This document shows, piece by piece, positions 1 through 6,813 of a stretch of DNA of 14,641 nucleotides. Numbering within the stretch: position 1 is the first letter of the stretch; every line of letters starts with the position of its first letter. The translations under genes and the position numbers were made by a program. Under the pieces are notes generated by a model. The model saw only the letters and a program-made list of their open reading frames with translations. It had not been told where the DNA came from and made no database searches. Origin of the DNA: ASMP01 sp035282925 (lineage in GTDB: Archaea > Nanobdellota > Nanobdellia > Pacearchaeales > GW2011-AR1); contig DATEUW010000010.1 in the NCBI GenBank assembly GCA_035282925.1, positions 1 through 14,641 on the forward strand, in the 5' to 3' direction.

Positions 1-24
1 TAAATTAAGAAAAGACGGCTTTCT

Positions 25-513
25 TTATTGTTTAGTCAAAATTAAGCCACCTAAGAAATCGTGGATAAATACTATTTCTCCTTTGAAGAGGATCTTTTCG
101 TGACCCTCAAATTTTTTAATATTTCCTTTCCACTTACAGGAATATACCCAATCATCATCGGCAAACTTTTTTGGACCACGTGGTTGGAATTTTTCTTGTT
201 TTTCTCCAGCTGATAAGGCTTTTTTAAGAAAATCAAAAGTTTCATGAGCAAACTGTATATTATTATGGAATTTCTTAGTCATCCCTCCCCCATAAATCTG
301 ATTCCAAAAAGGTTTTTTGTTATGCCATACAACCTCTCGCCCCCAGGATTGAAAAAATCCAGTATAGCTATCTTTGTAATACCACTTACCTTTCTTATAT
401 ACCAATTCTTTAAAACCCGGTTCTTCAGGATCAACTTCCGGACCACCACCAGCATACGTAGAAAGAGCAGCTTTTCCCAAAAAATGATTCAGTTCTTTTA
501 GTAATCCTTTCAT
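25..513 (-). CDS. DUF5680 domain protein
   Basis: 162-residue soluble protein of unknown function that I recognise as a DUF5680 family member. The signs are an N-terminal helix followed by TYAGGG (residues 19-24), then a WYYKDSYTGFF block (44-54), a V-W-x-N-x-x-PFW segment (62-70), a GMTK turn (77-80), and a C-terminal Y-x-C-x-W-x-G-x-I-x-x-F-E-G-x-E block ending in a G-E-I-V-F strand. Family members I know are mostly single-domain bacterial proteins without a settled biochemical role, so none is claimed. The ATG at 513 has a TATA-like box 27-28 bp upstream and no ribosome binding site, so a leaderless transcript separate from the TrmB gene is likely. There is no signal peptide or membrane segment. 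The family call is from memory of its pattern. Confidence 0.8.
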   Translation of the reverse strand: MKGLLKELNHFLGKAALSTYAGGGPEVDPEEPGFKELVYKKGKWYYKDSYTGFFQSWGREVVWHNKKPFWNQIYGGGMTKKFHNNIQFAHETFDFLKKALSAGEKQEKFQPRGPKKFADDDWVYSCKWKGNIKKFEGHEKILFKGEIVFIHDFLGGLILTKQ

Positions 514-536
514 GATAACCCAAAATGTTAATAAAA

Positions 537-544
537 TTATAAAT
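537..544 (-). promoter_or_regulatory. TATA box of the DUF5680 gene
   Basis: ATTTATAA on the minus strand, centred 27-28 bp before the ATG at 513. This spacing puts the transcription start at or next to the start codon (leaderless). Confidence 0.5.
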
Positions 545-563
545 CTTCTGGTACCGAATTAAA

Positions 564-1370
564 TCACCTGACAGGCTTCATATCCTGCCATGCCAAGTCA
601 AAAAATTGCTCGAGGGCCTGCGCAAAGAACTCTGTGTTTATCCAGACGCCCACGTCATAATTCGGATGGAATTTTTCATCATCCAGGAGCATGAACATCA
701 TCTGATTTCCGTCAACAATTGTCATCCTTGCCTTAAAATTCTCAAGGTTCCTGACCTCTGCAACTTTCCTAAGTTCCTTCGCAACTTTTATGTTATTTTT
801 TGTTATCGGTGCCGCAATCCTTATCTTAACGCCGCGTTTTTTGCATTTTTCAAAGCTCGGCATCAAAGCCTCAACTTTCCTGTTCAGGCCTTCTTCTGTC
901 GTCACTATGGTGACTGCCTTTTCCGCATCCCTCACCATCATATCCAGATGATTGTAGAGGTTCTGCCTGCCTTTGATGCTTCCAGACAAATCAGATGGCT
1001 CGACAAATTTAATCCCTTTCGTGAAAAGGACATTCAGCTCGTCGAGCACCTCATCGCCCTTCAGGGTCTCGAGTCTTCTTGTTTTTTCCTTTGCATCTAC
1101 CATCAGATTTTTCTTAACACGCTCAACAACTTCCCCCGGCTTTAAAGCCACAAACTTTATTGGTTTTCCGAGCTTCATTATTATAAATCCTTTTTTTTCA
1201 AGGCTTTCAAGAATATCGTAGGTTCTTGATCTTGGCACATCGGAAATGCTGCTCAATTCTCCAGCCGTCGAAGTTCCCCTGGAAAGAAGAGCGGTCCAGA
1301 CCTTCACCTCATACAGATTCAGGTCAAAAATCTTTCTTAACCTGCCTAAAAATTCTTCTTTTACTATCAT
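564..1370 (-). CDS. TrmB-family transcriptional regulator
   Basis: 268-residue DNA-binding regulator. Residues about 8-75 form a winged helix-turn-helix of the TrmB type (NLYEVKVWTALLSRGTSTA, then DVPRSRTYDILESLEKKGFI). After a charged linker (about 80-110), residues about 115-265 form the TrmB C-terminal alpha/beta effector domain of the phospholipase-D-like type. TrmB-family proteins in archaea sense sugars or other metabolites and repress or activate transport and central-metabolism genes. No transporter or sugar gene lies nearby, so its ligand cannot be named. It lies downstream of ileS on the same strand but has its own TATA box (1397-1406), about 32 bp upstream of the ATG, so a leader of about 5 nt is expected. 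Two repeated short palindromes lie upstream of this promoter, and the gene is flanked by near-identical 14-nt repeats. Confidence 0.87.
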   Translation of the reverse strand: MIVKEEFLGRLRKIFDLNLYEVKVWTALLSRGTSTAGELSSISDVPRSRTYDILESLEKKGFIIMKLGKPIKFVALKPGEVVERVKKNLMVDAKEKTRRLETLKGDEVLDELNVLFTKGIKFVEPSDLSGSIKGRQNLYNHLDMMVRDAEKAVTIVTTEEGLNRKVEALMPSFEKCKKRGVKIRIAAPITKNNIKVAKELRKVAEVRNLENFKARMTIVDGNQMMFMLLDDEKFHPNYDVGVWINTEFFAQALEQFFDLAWQDMKPVR

Positions 1371-1396
1371 TTTGTTATCTTTGAATACCAGACCGA

Positions 1397-1406
1397 TTTT
1401 TAAATA
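1397..1406 (-). promoter_or_regulatory. TATA box of the TrmB-family gene
   Basis: TATTTAAAAA on the minus strand, centred about 31 bp upstream of the ATG at 1370. No Shine-Dalgarno lies between, so a very short leader is expected. Confidence 0.5.
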
Positions 1407-1437
1407 TTGTTATGATAAAAGAGTAACCCTTATGAAC

Positions 1438-1488
1438 TCACCTATCAGTAACAATTACTTCTGGAAATCACCTGTCAGTAACGATTAC
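1438..1488 (-). repeat. 30-nt tandem duplication of the ileS 3' end
   Basis: Positions 1468-1488 are the last six codons plus stop of ileS (V-I-V-T-D-R-stop). Positions 1438-1458 repeat these 21 bases with 19 identities, exactly 30 nt downstream and in the same frame after the stop, and would again read V-I-V-T-D-R-stop. The two differences (1444/1474 and 1453/1483) are both synonymous third-position changes (Asp GAT/GAC and Ile ATT/ATC). Each copy contains AGTAA, a 3-nt spacer and a TTAC half-site, so it could double as an operator. Confidence 0.75.
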
Positions 1489-4320
1489 GGCTATCTCTCC
1501 TCTTTTATCTTTTACTGAAAAGGTGGTTTTGTTTTTAAATCTTTCTTTAATTTTTGTTTTGCCTTCGATAATGATTTCAATTTTTTTTGAATTTGTTCTT
1601 TCTTTTATGAAATCTTTCTGTGGTTCCAGAATGTTTCTAAAATCTTTGTCGGTGATTATGAACAGCTCTATCCGGTTCTTCTTCTGCAATCCGAGTCTTT
1701 TCCTGAAATCCTGAATCTGCCTGGAGAGCTCGCGTGCATAGCCCTCTGCCTCCAGTTCAGGGGTAATTTCTTTTTCCAGCTCTATGTCGAGTTCTATTCC
1801 TTTTGAAGCAGGAGATTCCCATTTTACATTTTTGACATTCAATTGATTCTTTATTATTTCTTCAAAAAGATCATAATTATCTATTCCTTTAACAAATATG
1901 GTAATTTTTTGTAATGGCCACCTTAAACCAATTTTATTCTTATCTCTTTCCGCCAAACCCATCTCTATTATCTTAAGAGTATTTTCCATTCTCTTTTCTA
2001 AAAGTTTATCAATTTTTCTCTTGTCTGCTTTTGGCCAGGAAGAGAGATGAACACTTTCTTCCCTGACAATTTTCCTCTTTCTTAAATCCTGCCAGGCATG
2101 TTCTGTTATAAATGGACAAACAGGTGCAAGAAGTCCGAGGAGACTTACATAAACCTCTTTAACAACAAACTTCGCTTCTTTGTCTTCTGCAGACAAGCGG
2201 TCTCTCACAAACTGTATATATCCCCTGCTAAAATCATTCAGCCAGAAATTTTTCAATTCTCTTGTACCAATATGCGGATGAAGATTTTCCAGTTCTTCAG
2301 TCACTTTCTTGACAAGCGAGTTTAATCTTGAGATTATCCATCTGTCTTCTGCTCTTTTTATTTTTGTTGCTTTTGAATTTTCCACAAGATTTCTTAAATT
2401 ATAAAAGATGTTCAGGTTATTTCTTGGCTCTGCTGCGACGTGGAATCCAAACCTCATTTCCTGGCTTGGATCCTGAATACAATAGAGCAGCCTCATGGGA
2501 TCTGCACCAATTTTCTCAGCAGCCTCGTCAAATGGTATGGCATTTCCTTTGCTTTTGTGCATTTCCTCACCTTTTTCATCTTTTAAGGTTTCATATCCGA
2601 AAAGAGATTTGAATGGCGCTTTTCCTGTTATAGCGACGCTTGCCCACATCAAGGCATTAAACCATCCTCTTGATTGCCCCGGCATGCTTTCAGATATCAG
2701 GTCAGTGGGAAACCATTTTTTCCAGTGTTTCCTGTCTGTTAAGTAATCGAGAGTTGAAAAAGGGACAATACCTGCATCAAGCCATGCATCTCCCACGTCA
2801 GGAATTCTTCTTACTTCTGCCCCGCATTTCTTGCACTTTATCTTTATCTCATCTATCCATGGCCGGTGTATTTCCTTAAGATTGTCAACTTTCTTTTTGT
2901 CAATTGCTCTTTCTCTTAATTCTTTCAAGCTCCCAGCAACAAAGATTTCCCCACATTCACATTCCCATATTGGCAATGGCAATCCCCAATACCTTTCTCT
3001 TGAGATAAGCCAGTCGCCCATGTTCTTGAACCATTCTTCCTGCCTTATTTTTCCGTATTCCGGATACCATCTGACTTTTCTGTTTTCCGCAATCATTTTT
3101 TTCTTTATCTCGCTGCATTTTATATACCATTCATCGACTAATCTGAAGACAAGCTCCTCGCCACAACGCCAGCAGTGGGGATACCTGTGCTTGTAAAGAA
3201 CGATTTTGTATGCAGAGCCCATTTTTTCAAAATCATTCAGAACTTCCTTGTTGACTTCCGAATATTTTTTCCCAGAGAAAAGCCCAAACCCTTCAGAATA
3301 AACACCTGCTTCATCAAGAGGAGAAATCACATTTAGATGCAGTTTTTTTCCAAGTTCATGATCTTCTGTTCCGCATCCAGGAGCAATATGAACAATCCCT
3401 GTCCCTTCCTCTTCCGAAGCCAACGGCCAAAGAACAACCTCATGCTGGGATTTTAATTGGCTGTTGAAGTTATTATAAGGCATGACATATTTCATTCCTT
3501 CAAGCGAAGCCCCTTTTTTCTTATCGACAATCTTGTGCTTCCCATTTAATTCACCGAGCCTTTTTTCAGCAATCCAATAATGTTTTCCCTCTTGTTCTGC
3601 CTTCGCATACATTACATCTTTGTTTACCGCAATTGCGACATTTGCCGGAACTGTCCAGGGCGTTGTTGTGAATATCAAGAAGTATTCATTCTTTTTTCCC
3701 TTAACAGGGAATTTCATGAATAATCCAGGATGAGTCACTTCCTTGTAGCCTTCTGTGACAATATCATGCTTTGAACTTGCGGTTCCGCACCTCCAGCACC
3801 ATGGAACAGAATCTTTTCCTTTGTATAACCATCCTTTATCGTGATAAGTCTTAATCAAAAACCAATTATGAAGATTATTTTCATCAGACATCGTATAATA
3901 AGAATTTTCCCAATCCATCCACTGCCCAAGCCTTATTGACTGCTGGGTCTGGACTTTAGAAAATTTCTCAACCCTTTTTCTGCAGGCATTCACGAAATTT
4001 AATATTCCGAATTTTTCAATGTCTTTCTTGTCCTTCAAGCCGAGGTCTTTTTCTTCTTCTCTTTCAATCCACAATCCCTGGCAGTCAAAACCATTTTGGA
4101 ATCTCGTTTCATATCCTTGCATGGACTTGAATCTATGGAAAAGATCCTTGTAAGTCCTCCCCCATGCATGATGAACTCCCATAGGGTTATTTGCAGTAAT
4201 TGGCCCGTCAATGAAACTCCATTTTTTACCGCCTTTGTTTTTCTTCCTTAGTTTTTCAAATATCTTTTTATCATCCCAGAAGCTCAGGGTTTCTCCTTCA
4301 ATCTTCTTGAAATCATACAT
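1468..4320 (-). CDS. ileS: Isoleucyl-tRNA synthetase with GVHH signature
   Basis: 950-residue class I synthetase that charges tRNA-Ile with isoleucine in the cytoplasm. The HIGH signature is replaced by GVHH (residues 48-51, after PM), and NGFDCQGLW follows (76-84). The CP1 editing domain is intact, with TTTPW (218-222) and GTGIVHIAPGCGTED ending at conserved Asp320. Two CWRC pairs (C175/C178 and C383/C386) and a C454/C456 plus C496/C499 set look like zinc sites. The motif GDWLISRERYWGLPLPIW (435-452) and the KMSKS equivalent HKSKG (588-592) are present, followed by an anticodon-binding domain and a C-terminal extension. GVHH and the adjoining MHKSKGNAIPFDEAAEK resemble a bacterial IleRS subgroup rather than ordinary archaeal IleRS, suggesting lateral transfer. 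I recall that IleRS with this swapped motif (GxHH for HxGH) is extremely mupirocin-resistant. The ATG at 4320 has its own TATA box and is probably leaderless. Identity is secure; origin is inferred. Confidence 0.97.
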   Translation of the reverse strand: MYDFKKIEGETLSFWDDKKIFEKLRKKNKGGKKWSFIDGPITANNPMGVHHAWGRTYKDLFHRFKSMQGYETRFQNGFDCQGLWIEREEEKDLGLKDKKDIEKFGILNFVNACRKRVEKFSKVQTQQSIRLGQWMDWENSYYTMSDENNLHNWFLIKTYHDKGWLYKGKDSVPWCWRCGTASSKHDIVTEGYKEVTHPGLFMKFPVKGKKNEYFLIFTTTPWTVPANVAIAVNKDVMYAKAEQEGKHYWIAEKRLGELNGKHKIVDKKKGASLEGMKYVMPYNNFNSQLKSQHEVVLWPLASEEEGTGIVHIAPGCGTEDHELGKKLHLNVISPLDEAGVYSEGFGLFSGKKYSEVNKEVLNDFEKMGSAYKIVLYKHRYPHCWRCGEELVFRLVDEWYIKCSEIKKKMIAENRKVRWYPEYGKIRQEEWFKNMGDWLISRERYWGLPLPIWECECGEIFVAGSLKELRERAIDKKKVDNLKEIHRPWIDEIKIKCKKCGAEVRRIPDVGDAWLDAGIVPFSTLDYLTDRKHWKKWFPTDLISESMPGQSRGWFNALMWASVAITGKAPFKSLFGYETLKDEKGEEMHKSKGNAIPFDEAAEKIGADPMRLLYCIQDPSQEMRFGFHVAAEPRNNLNIFYNLRNLVENSKATKIKRAEDRWIISRLNSLVKKVTEELENLHPHIGTRELKNFWLNDFSRGYIQFVRDRLSAEDKEAKFVVKEVYVSLLGLLAPVCPFITEHAWQDLRKRKIVREESVHLSSWPKADKRKIDKLLEKRMENTLKIIEMGLAERDKNKIGLRWPLQKITIFVKGIDNYDLFEEIIKNQLNVKNVKWESPASKGIELDIELEKEITPELEAEGYARELSRQIQDFRKRLGLQKKNRIELFIITDKDFRNILEPQKDFIKERTNSKKIEIIIEGKTKIKERFKNKTTFSVKDKRGEIAVIVTDR

Positions 4321-4341
4321 TTTAATCCTTAGTGTCCTATA

Positions 4342-4350
4342 TTTTTAAAT
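4342..4350 (-). promoter_or_regulatory. TATA box of ileS
   Basis: ATTTAAAAA on the minus strand, with its TTTAAA core centred 26-27 bp upstream of the ileS ATG. It sits just past the stop codon of the transglutaminase-like gene, so ileS is probably transcribed on its own despite the 34-nt gap. Confidence 0.6.
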
Positions 4351-4354
4351 TAAT

Positions 4355-4966
4355 TTATTTTTTCCACTCGACAATGTCCCCTGCATCCAATTCAACCCTG
4401 TCTGCTTTTCTGAGCCCCGCAATCTGGCTCCTTGTCAATATGGGGAAGTGCTTTATTTTTTCCAGATAGTCTGGAATATACCATATATCCTCCTCAGAGG
4501 CCATCCAGTTGAAATGGTCAAACCTTGATAAATCAACAGGTGCAGAATAAGACCTCAAGTTTTTCTTACCGTCATCGTCGAAATATTCGTGGAAAAAACT
4601 CATGACGAGCTCCCTTATGCTCTTGTATATCGGCTCCCTGTACCTGAGAACAGCGTGATTCGTCTTTCCTATAGCCCCCCATTTTCCATCCTTTTTGAAT
4701 ACACAGATGACATGGTCAAAATCTTTCTTCGTTGCTGTCATGTCAACCACGAGAGGCTTTTCTCCATGCACTCTCAAGGCAGCTGCGGCTAACATTGCCC
4801 CCTCTATGCAATGTGCCTTCCGATTTTTTAATACCATCCTCGGAGACATGCAGGTATCTCCTTTTTCCTCAAAATTTATGGGAATTCTGTTCAGGAAGTC
4901 CTGAATTTTCCCAGGAGTATTCAGGCCTTTGAGAATCTTTATTTCTCTTTTATTTAGACCCAACAT
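4355..4966 (-). CDS. Transglutaminase-like protein
   Basis: 203-residue protein with a transglutaminase/papain-like catalytic pattern: Cys53 in RKAHCIEGAMLAAAALR at the start of a helix, then His85 in DFDHVICVFKKDGKWGAIG, and a possible third residue (Asn103 or nearby) in GKTNHAVL. Upstream is a short helical segment (KREIKILKGLNTPGKIQDFL). The fold is used by proteases, amidases and crosslinking enzymes; the substrate here is unknown. No signal peptide is seen, so it is probably cytoplasmic. The ATG at 4966 is preferred. An in-frame TTG at 4987 overlaps the dphB stop codon (TTGA) and would add seven residues. It is the last gene of the operon after dphB, so a link with diphthamide or translation is conceivable but unproven. 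Confidence 0.72.
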   Translation of the reverse strand: MLGLNKREIKILKGLNTPGKIQDFLNRIPINFEEKGDTCMSPRMVLKNRKAHCIEGAMLAAAALRVHGEKPLVVDMTATKKDFDHVICVFKKDGKWGAIGKTNHAVLRYREPIYKSIRELVMSFFHEYFDDDGKKNLRSYSAPVDLSRFDHFNWMASEEDIWYIPDYLEKIKHFPILTRSQIAGLRKADRVELDAGDIVEWKK

Positions 4967-4983
4967 GATAATATATGGGGAAA

Positions 4984-5688
4984 TCAATTCTTAAAATTTT
5001 CCAGAAATTCTTTTTCGAGGAAATGGAGCTCGCTTGGAATTACCATGCAGAAAGGAGCTTTAACTTTTAAGGACCTTAATTTTATGATGCTACCATAATA
5101 AATCTTGCTTTCCTCTGTTCCCAATTTTGAGCATATAATAATTTTCTCTAATTTGATATTGTTTTTAGCGCAATCGCCATCTAACCTTTTTAAAACATCC
5201 TGGAATTCAAGGCCTATGTCAATCAAAATTAAAGTATGTGCCTTAATTTCTAAATTTGCTTTGACTATTTCCATGTAACTGCCTGCCTCAAAGCCAGGCA
5301 TGCTTGTCGTCTTTCCGAATTTGTAAAGCTGAAGTCCTGTCTCTGCAATAGCATCAAAAACCGAGGCGTTATGTAGGATTCTTGTCTTGATTTTCCTTTT
5401 TTTGGCTTCCTGAATTATTGAAATATGTGTCGTGGCCGTTAAGGGGCTTCCGTAAATCAGCAAAGCAACATCAGTTTTTTTAGCCTCGTCCAAAAATTTT
5501 AAGCCTTCTACAAATTCTCTATCAGCAATGGTTATTTTTTTTCCTATCGACCTTTCCATTTCATTAATGGAATAAGGCAATTCTGCTGTATAATTTTCAA
5601 GATAAATCTTCTTGCATCTCTTAGCAATTTCAAGCCCTTTCTTTGAAATGCTGTCATCGCTCAATCCCAGGCCTATCAGATACAACAT
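4984..5688 (-). CDS. dphB: Diphthine synthase
   Basis: 234-residue SAM-dependent methyltransferase of the tetrapyrrole-methylase fold. It methylates the 3-amino-3-carboxypropyl group added to a histidine of elongation factor 2, a middle step of diphthamide synthesis. Hallmarks are the N-terminal LYLIGLGL (2-9), YLENYTA (29-35), the YGSPLTATTHI segment (79-89), and the diagnostic HNASVFDAIAETGLQLYKFG (106-125). It is a little shorter than usual (about 250-270 residues). The normally acidic GDP motif reads GSP at 80-82, an unusual change near the SAM site. A strong Shine-Dalgarno (GAGGAGG) lies 10 nt upstream of the ATG, inside the end of the preceding small membrane protein gene, so it is translated as the second gene of an operon. 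Confidence 0.93.
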   Translation of the reverse strand: MLYLIGLGLSDDSISKKGLEIAKRCKKIYLENYTAELPYSINEMERSIGKKITIADREFVEGLKFLDEAKKTDVALLIYGSPLTATTHISIIQEAKKRKIKTRILHNASVFDAIAETGLQLYKFGKTTSMPGFEAGSYMEIVKANLEIKAHTLILIDIGLEFQDVLKRLDGDCAKNNIKLEKIIICSKLGTEESKIYYGSIIKLRSLKVKAPFCMVIPSELHFLEKEFLENFKN

Positions 5689-5689
5689 T

Positions 5690-5932
5690 TTATTTTTTCC
5701 TCCTCAAACTCCTGCTTGTGACTATGGCGATGAATGCAAAACTGAAAAGCAAAACATCATTTCCTGCTATCAGCCCAATTAAAACTCCTACCATACTTAA
5801 AAGAACAATGAGCTTGAACCATCTCTGACCCTGCCCTGATTCATCTTTCGTGGCTTTTGCGAGCCGGTTTCCTATCGGAATTCCGAAGACAAGAACAAGA
5901 ATTGCTATAACCAGCTTGATAAGTTCTATCAT
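5690..5932 (-). CDS. Small membrane protein, unknown
   Basis: 80-residue hydrophobic protein with probable membrane segments at residues about 4-22, 39-56 and 59-73. A polar loop (about 23-38, KATKDESGQGQRW) lies between the first two, and the end is basic (RSLRRKK) and probably cytoplasmic. I do not recognise a family. It is the first gene of a three-gene minus-strand operon; its stop codon is 1 nt before the dphB ATG and its last codons contain the dphB Shine-Dalgarno, so dphB translation may be coupled to it. The gene has its own TATA box (5955-5963), 27 bp upstream of the ATG, within a divergent promoter region shared with dtdA. Confidence 0.7.
   Translation of the reverse strand: MIELIKLVIAILVLVFGIPIGNRLAKATKDESGQGQRWFKLIVLLSMVGVLIGLIAGNDVLLFSFAFIAIVTSRSLRRKK
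5699..5705 (-). promoter_or_regulatory. Shine-Dalgarno of dphB
   Basis: GAGGAGG on the minus strand, 10 nt upstream of the dphB ATG at 5688. It is one of few clear ribosome binding sites in a window dominated by leaderless starts, as expected for an internal operon gene. Confidence 0.65.
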
Positions 5933-5954
5933 AGAAATATTAATAATAGGTTGA

Positions 5955-5963
5955 TTAATAAAT
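5955..5963 (-). promoter_or_regulatory. TATA box of the small membrane protein-dphB operon
   Basis: ATTTATTAA on the minus strand, centred 27 bp upstream of the ATG at 5932. It forms a divergent promoter pair with the dtdA TATA box. Confidence 0.5.
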
Positions 5964-5978
5964 TATTCGGGTTAAAAT

Positions 5979-5988
5979 ATTTAAAAAT
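5979..5988 (+). promoter_or_regulatory. TATA box of dtdA
   Basis: ATTTAAAAAT, with its core centred 23-24 bp upstream of the dtdA ATG and no Shine-Dalgarno. This is consistent with a leaderless transcript. Confidence 0.45.
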
Positions 5989-6005
5989 CCATACCATTTA
6001 ATATT

Positions 6006-6803
6006 ATGTCACAATATCAAAAGTTCCTCATCGTGGCTTCAAAGCTGGACAAGGCAGGAATAAACATTACAACGCAGCTGAGCCAGTTCGGAGAATTCAA
6101 GTTTTATCTCGTCGACAAGGAAATCATCTATACGGAAAATCTTGACCTGGAAAAAATAAATTCCTATGATTTTGTGATATTTGCCTCAAAACACAAGTCA
6201 GAAAGCAGGGAGAAGACGCTTTCTGTGCATGCCCCAGGAAACTGGAGACTTGCAGAATTAGGGGGGGAAAAGAACCGAGTTTGCAGGTCTTCTGCCCTGT
6301 TCATGAAGCATATTTTTGAAAAACTGAATGAAAATGCGGAAAAACATTATCTAAAGGATTACAAAGTCACTCTTGAAGCAACGCACCACGGCCCCCTGAT
6401 TGAAAAGCCCTGCATTTTTATTGAGATAGGCTCAACAGAGACAGAATGGACAAACAGCAGGACTGGTTTCGTTGTGGCAAAAACAATTTCAGAAGCAATT
6501 TCTGACTTCAAGGAAAATCCGTATAATGAGGTAGCTATTGCGATTGGCGGCCCTCATTACTGCCCGAGCTTCAATAGAATCCAAGGAAAATCAAACGTGG
6601 CAATTTCTCATGTAATCCCGCAATATGCATTTCCCCTGACAGAAGAAATGATTTCAGAGGCAGTTAAGAAAACAGAGGAAGAACTGGATTTTGTTCTTTT
6701 GGACTGGAAAGGACTTGGAAATTCTGAGCAAAGGCAGCGTGTGATTTCTATCTTAGACAGGCTTTATCTAAATTACAGGAAAACGAGTGATATCAGCAAA
6801 TAA
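6006..6803 (+). CDS. dtdA: D-aminoacyl-tRNA deacylase, archaeal type
   Basis: 265-residue enzyme of the archaeal/plant DTD2 (GEK1) family. It hydrolyses D-amino acids from mischarged tRNAs, protecting translation from D-residues. The family signatures are all present: FASKHKSESREKTLSVHAPGNW (59-80), LEATHHGP (123-130), EIGSTETEW (140-148), GGPHYCPSF (181-189) and LDWKGL near the C terminus. Length is typical. It stands alone on the plus strand, transcribed from a divergent promoter opposite the dphB operon, and ends 4 nt before the convergent stop of the DUF5684-like gene. A run of seven G at 6261-6267 lies inside the gene without disrupting the frame. Confidence 0.95.
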   Translation: MSQYQKFLIVASKLDKAGINITTQLSQFGEFKFYLVDKEIIYTENLDLEKINSYDFVIFASKHKSESREKTLSVHAPGNWRLAELGGEKNRVCRSSALFMKHIFEKLNENAEKHYLKDYKVTLEATHHGPLIEKPCIFIEIGSTETEWTNSRTGFVVAKTISEAISDFKENPYNEVAIAIGGPHYCPSFNRIQGKSNVAISHVIPQYAFPLTEEMISEAVKKTEEELDFVLLDWKGLGNSEQRQRVISILDRLYLNYRKTSDISK

Positions 6804-6813
6804 GAAATTATTT
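6798..6813. terminator. Hairpin spanning two convergent stop codons
   Basis: AAATAA-GAAA-TTATTT forms a perfect 6-bp inverted repeat with a 4-nt loop. It contains the TAA stops of dtdA (plus) and of the DUF5684-like gene (minus). It could form a weak A/U hairpin ending transcription on both strands, but the symmetry may just reflect two facing TAA codons. Confidence 0.3.

Larger units (their letters stand above)
561..1478. repeat. 14-nt direct repeat bracketing the TrmB gene
   Basis: AAATCACCTGACAG at 561-574 and AAATCACCTGTCAG at 1465-1478 match at 13 of 14 positions. Each covers a stop codon, of the TrmB gene and of ileS respectively. The feature spans both copies and the gene between them. 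It may mark a recombination or insertion event, or be chance similarity of gene ends; there are no inverted terminal repeats or transposase. Confidence 0.45.

Noticed and set aside
564..572. CAGGTGAT at the TrmB and ileS stops as a Shine-Dalgarno for a hidden small gene
   Set aside because: The sequence matches the 16S 3' end, but no start codon at proper distance leads into a credible reading frame.
606..1145. 179-codon open frame on the plus strand within the TrmB gene
   Set aside because: It is a shadow of a clear winged-helix regulator on the minus strand, with a Cys/His/Phe-rich composition typical of antisense frames.
4967..4987. TTG start at 4987 overlapping the dphB stop codon
   Set aside because: It adds seven hydrophobic residues before an ATG that begins the natural helix. 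It cannot be excluded, but ATG at 4966 is simpler.
6261..6267. Run of seven G in dtdA as a programmed frameshift site
   Set aside because: The frame is intact across it, all DtdA motifs downstream are in the same frame, and no alternative product is evident.
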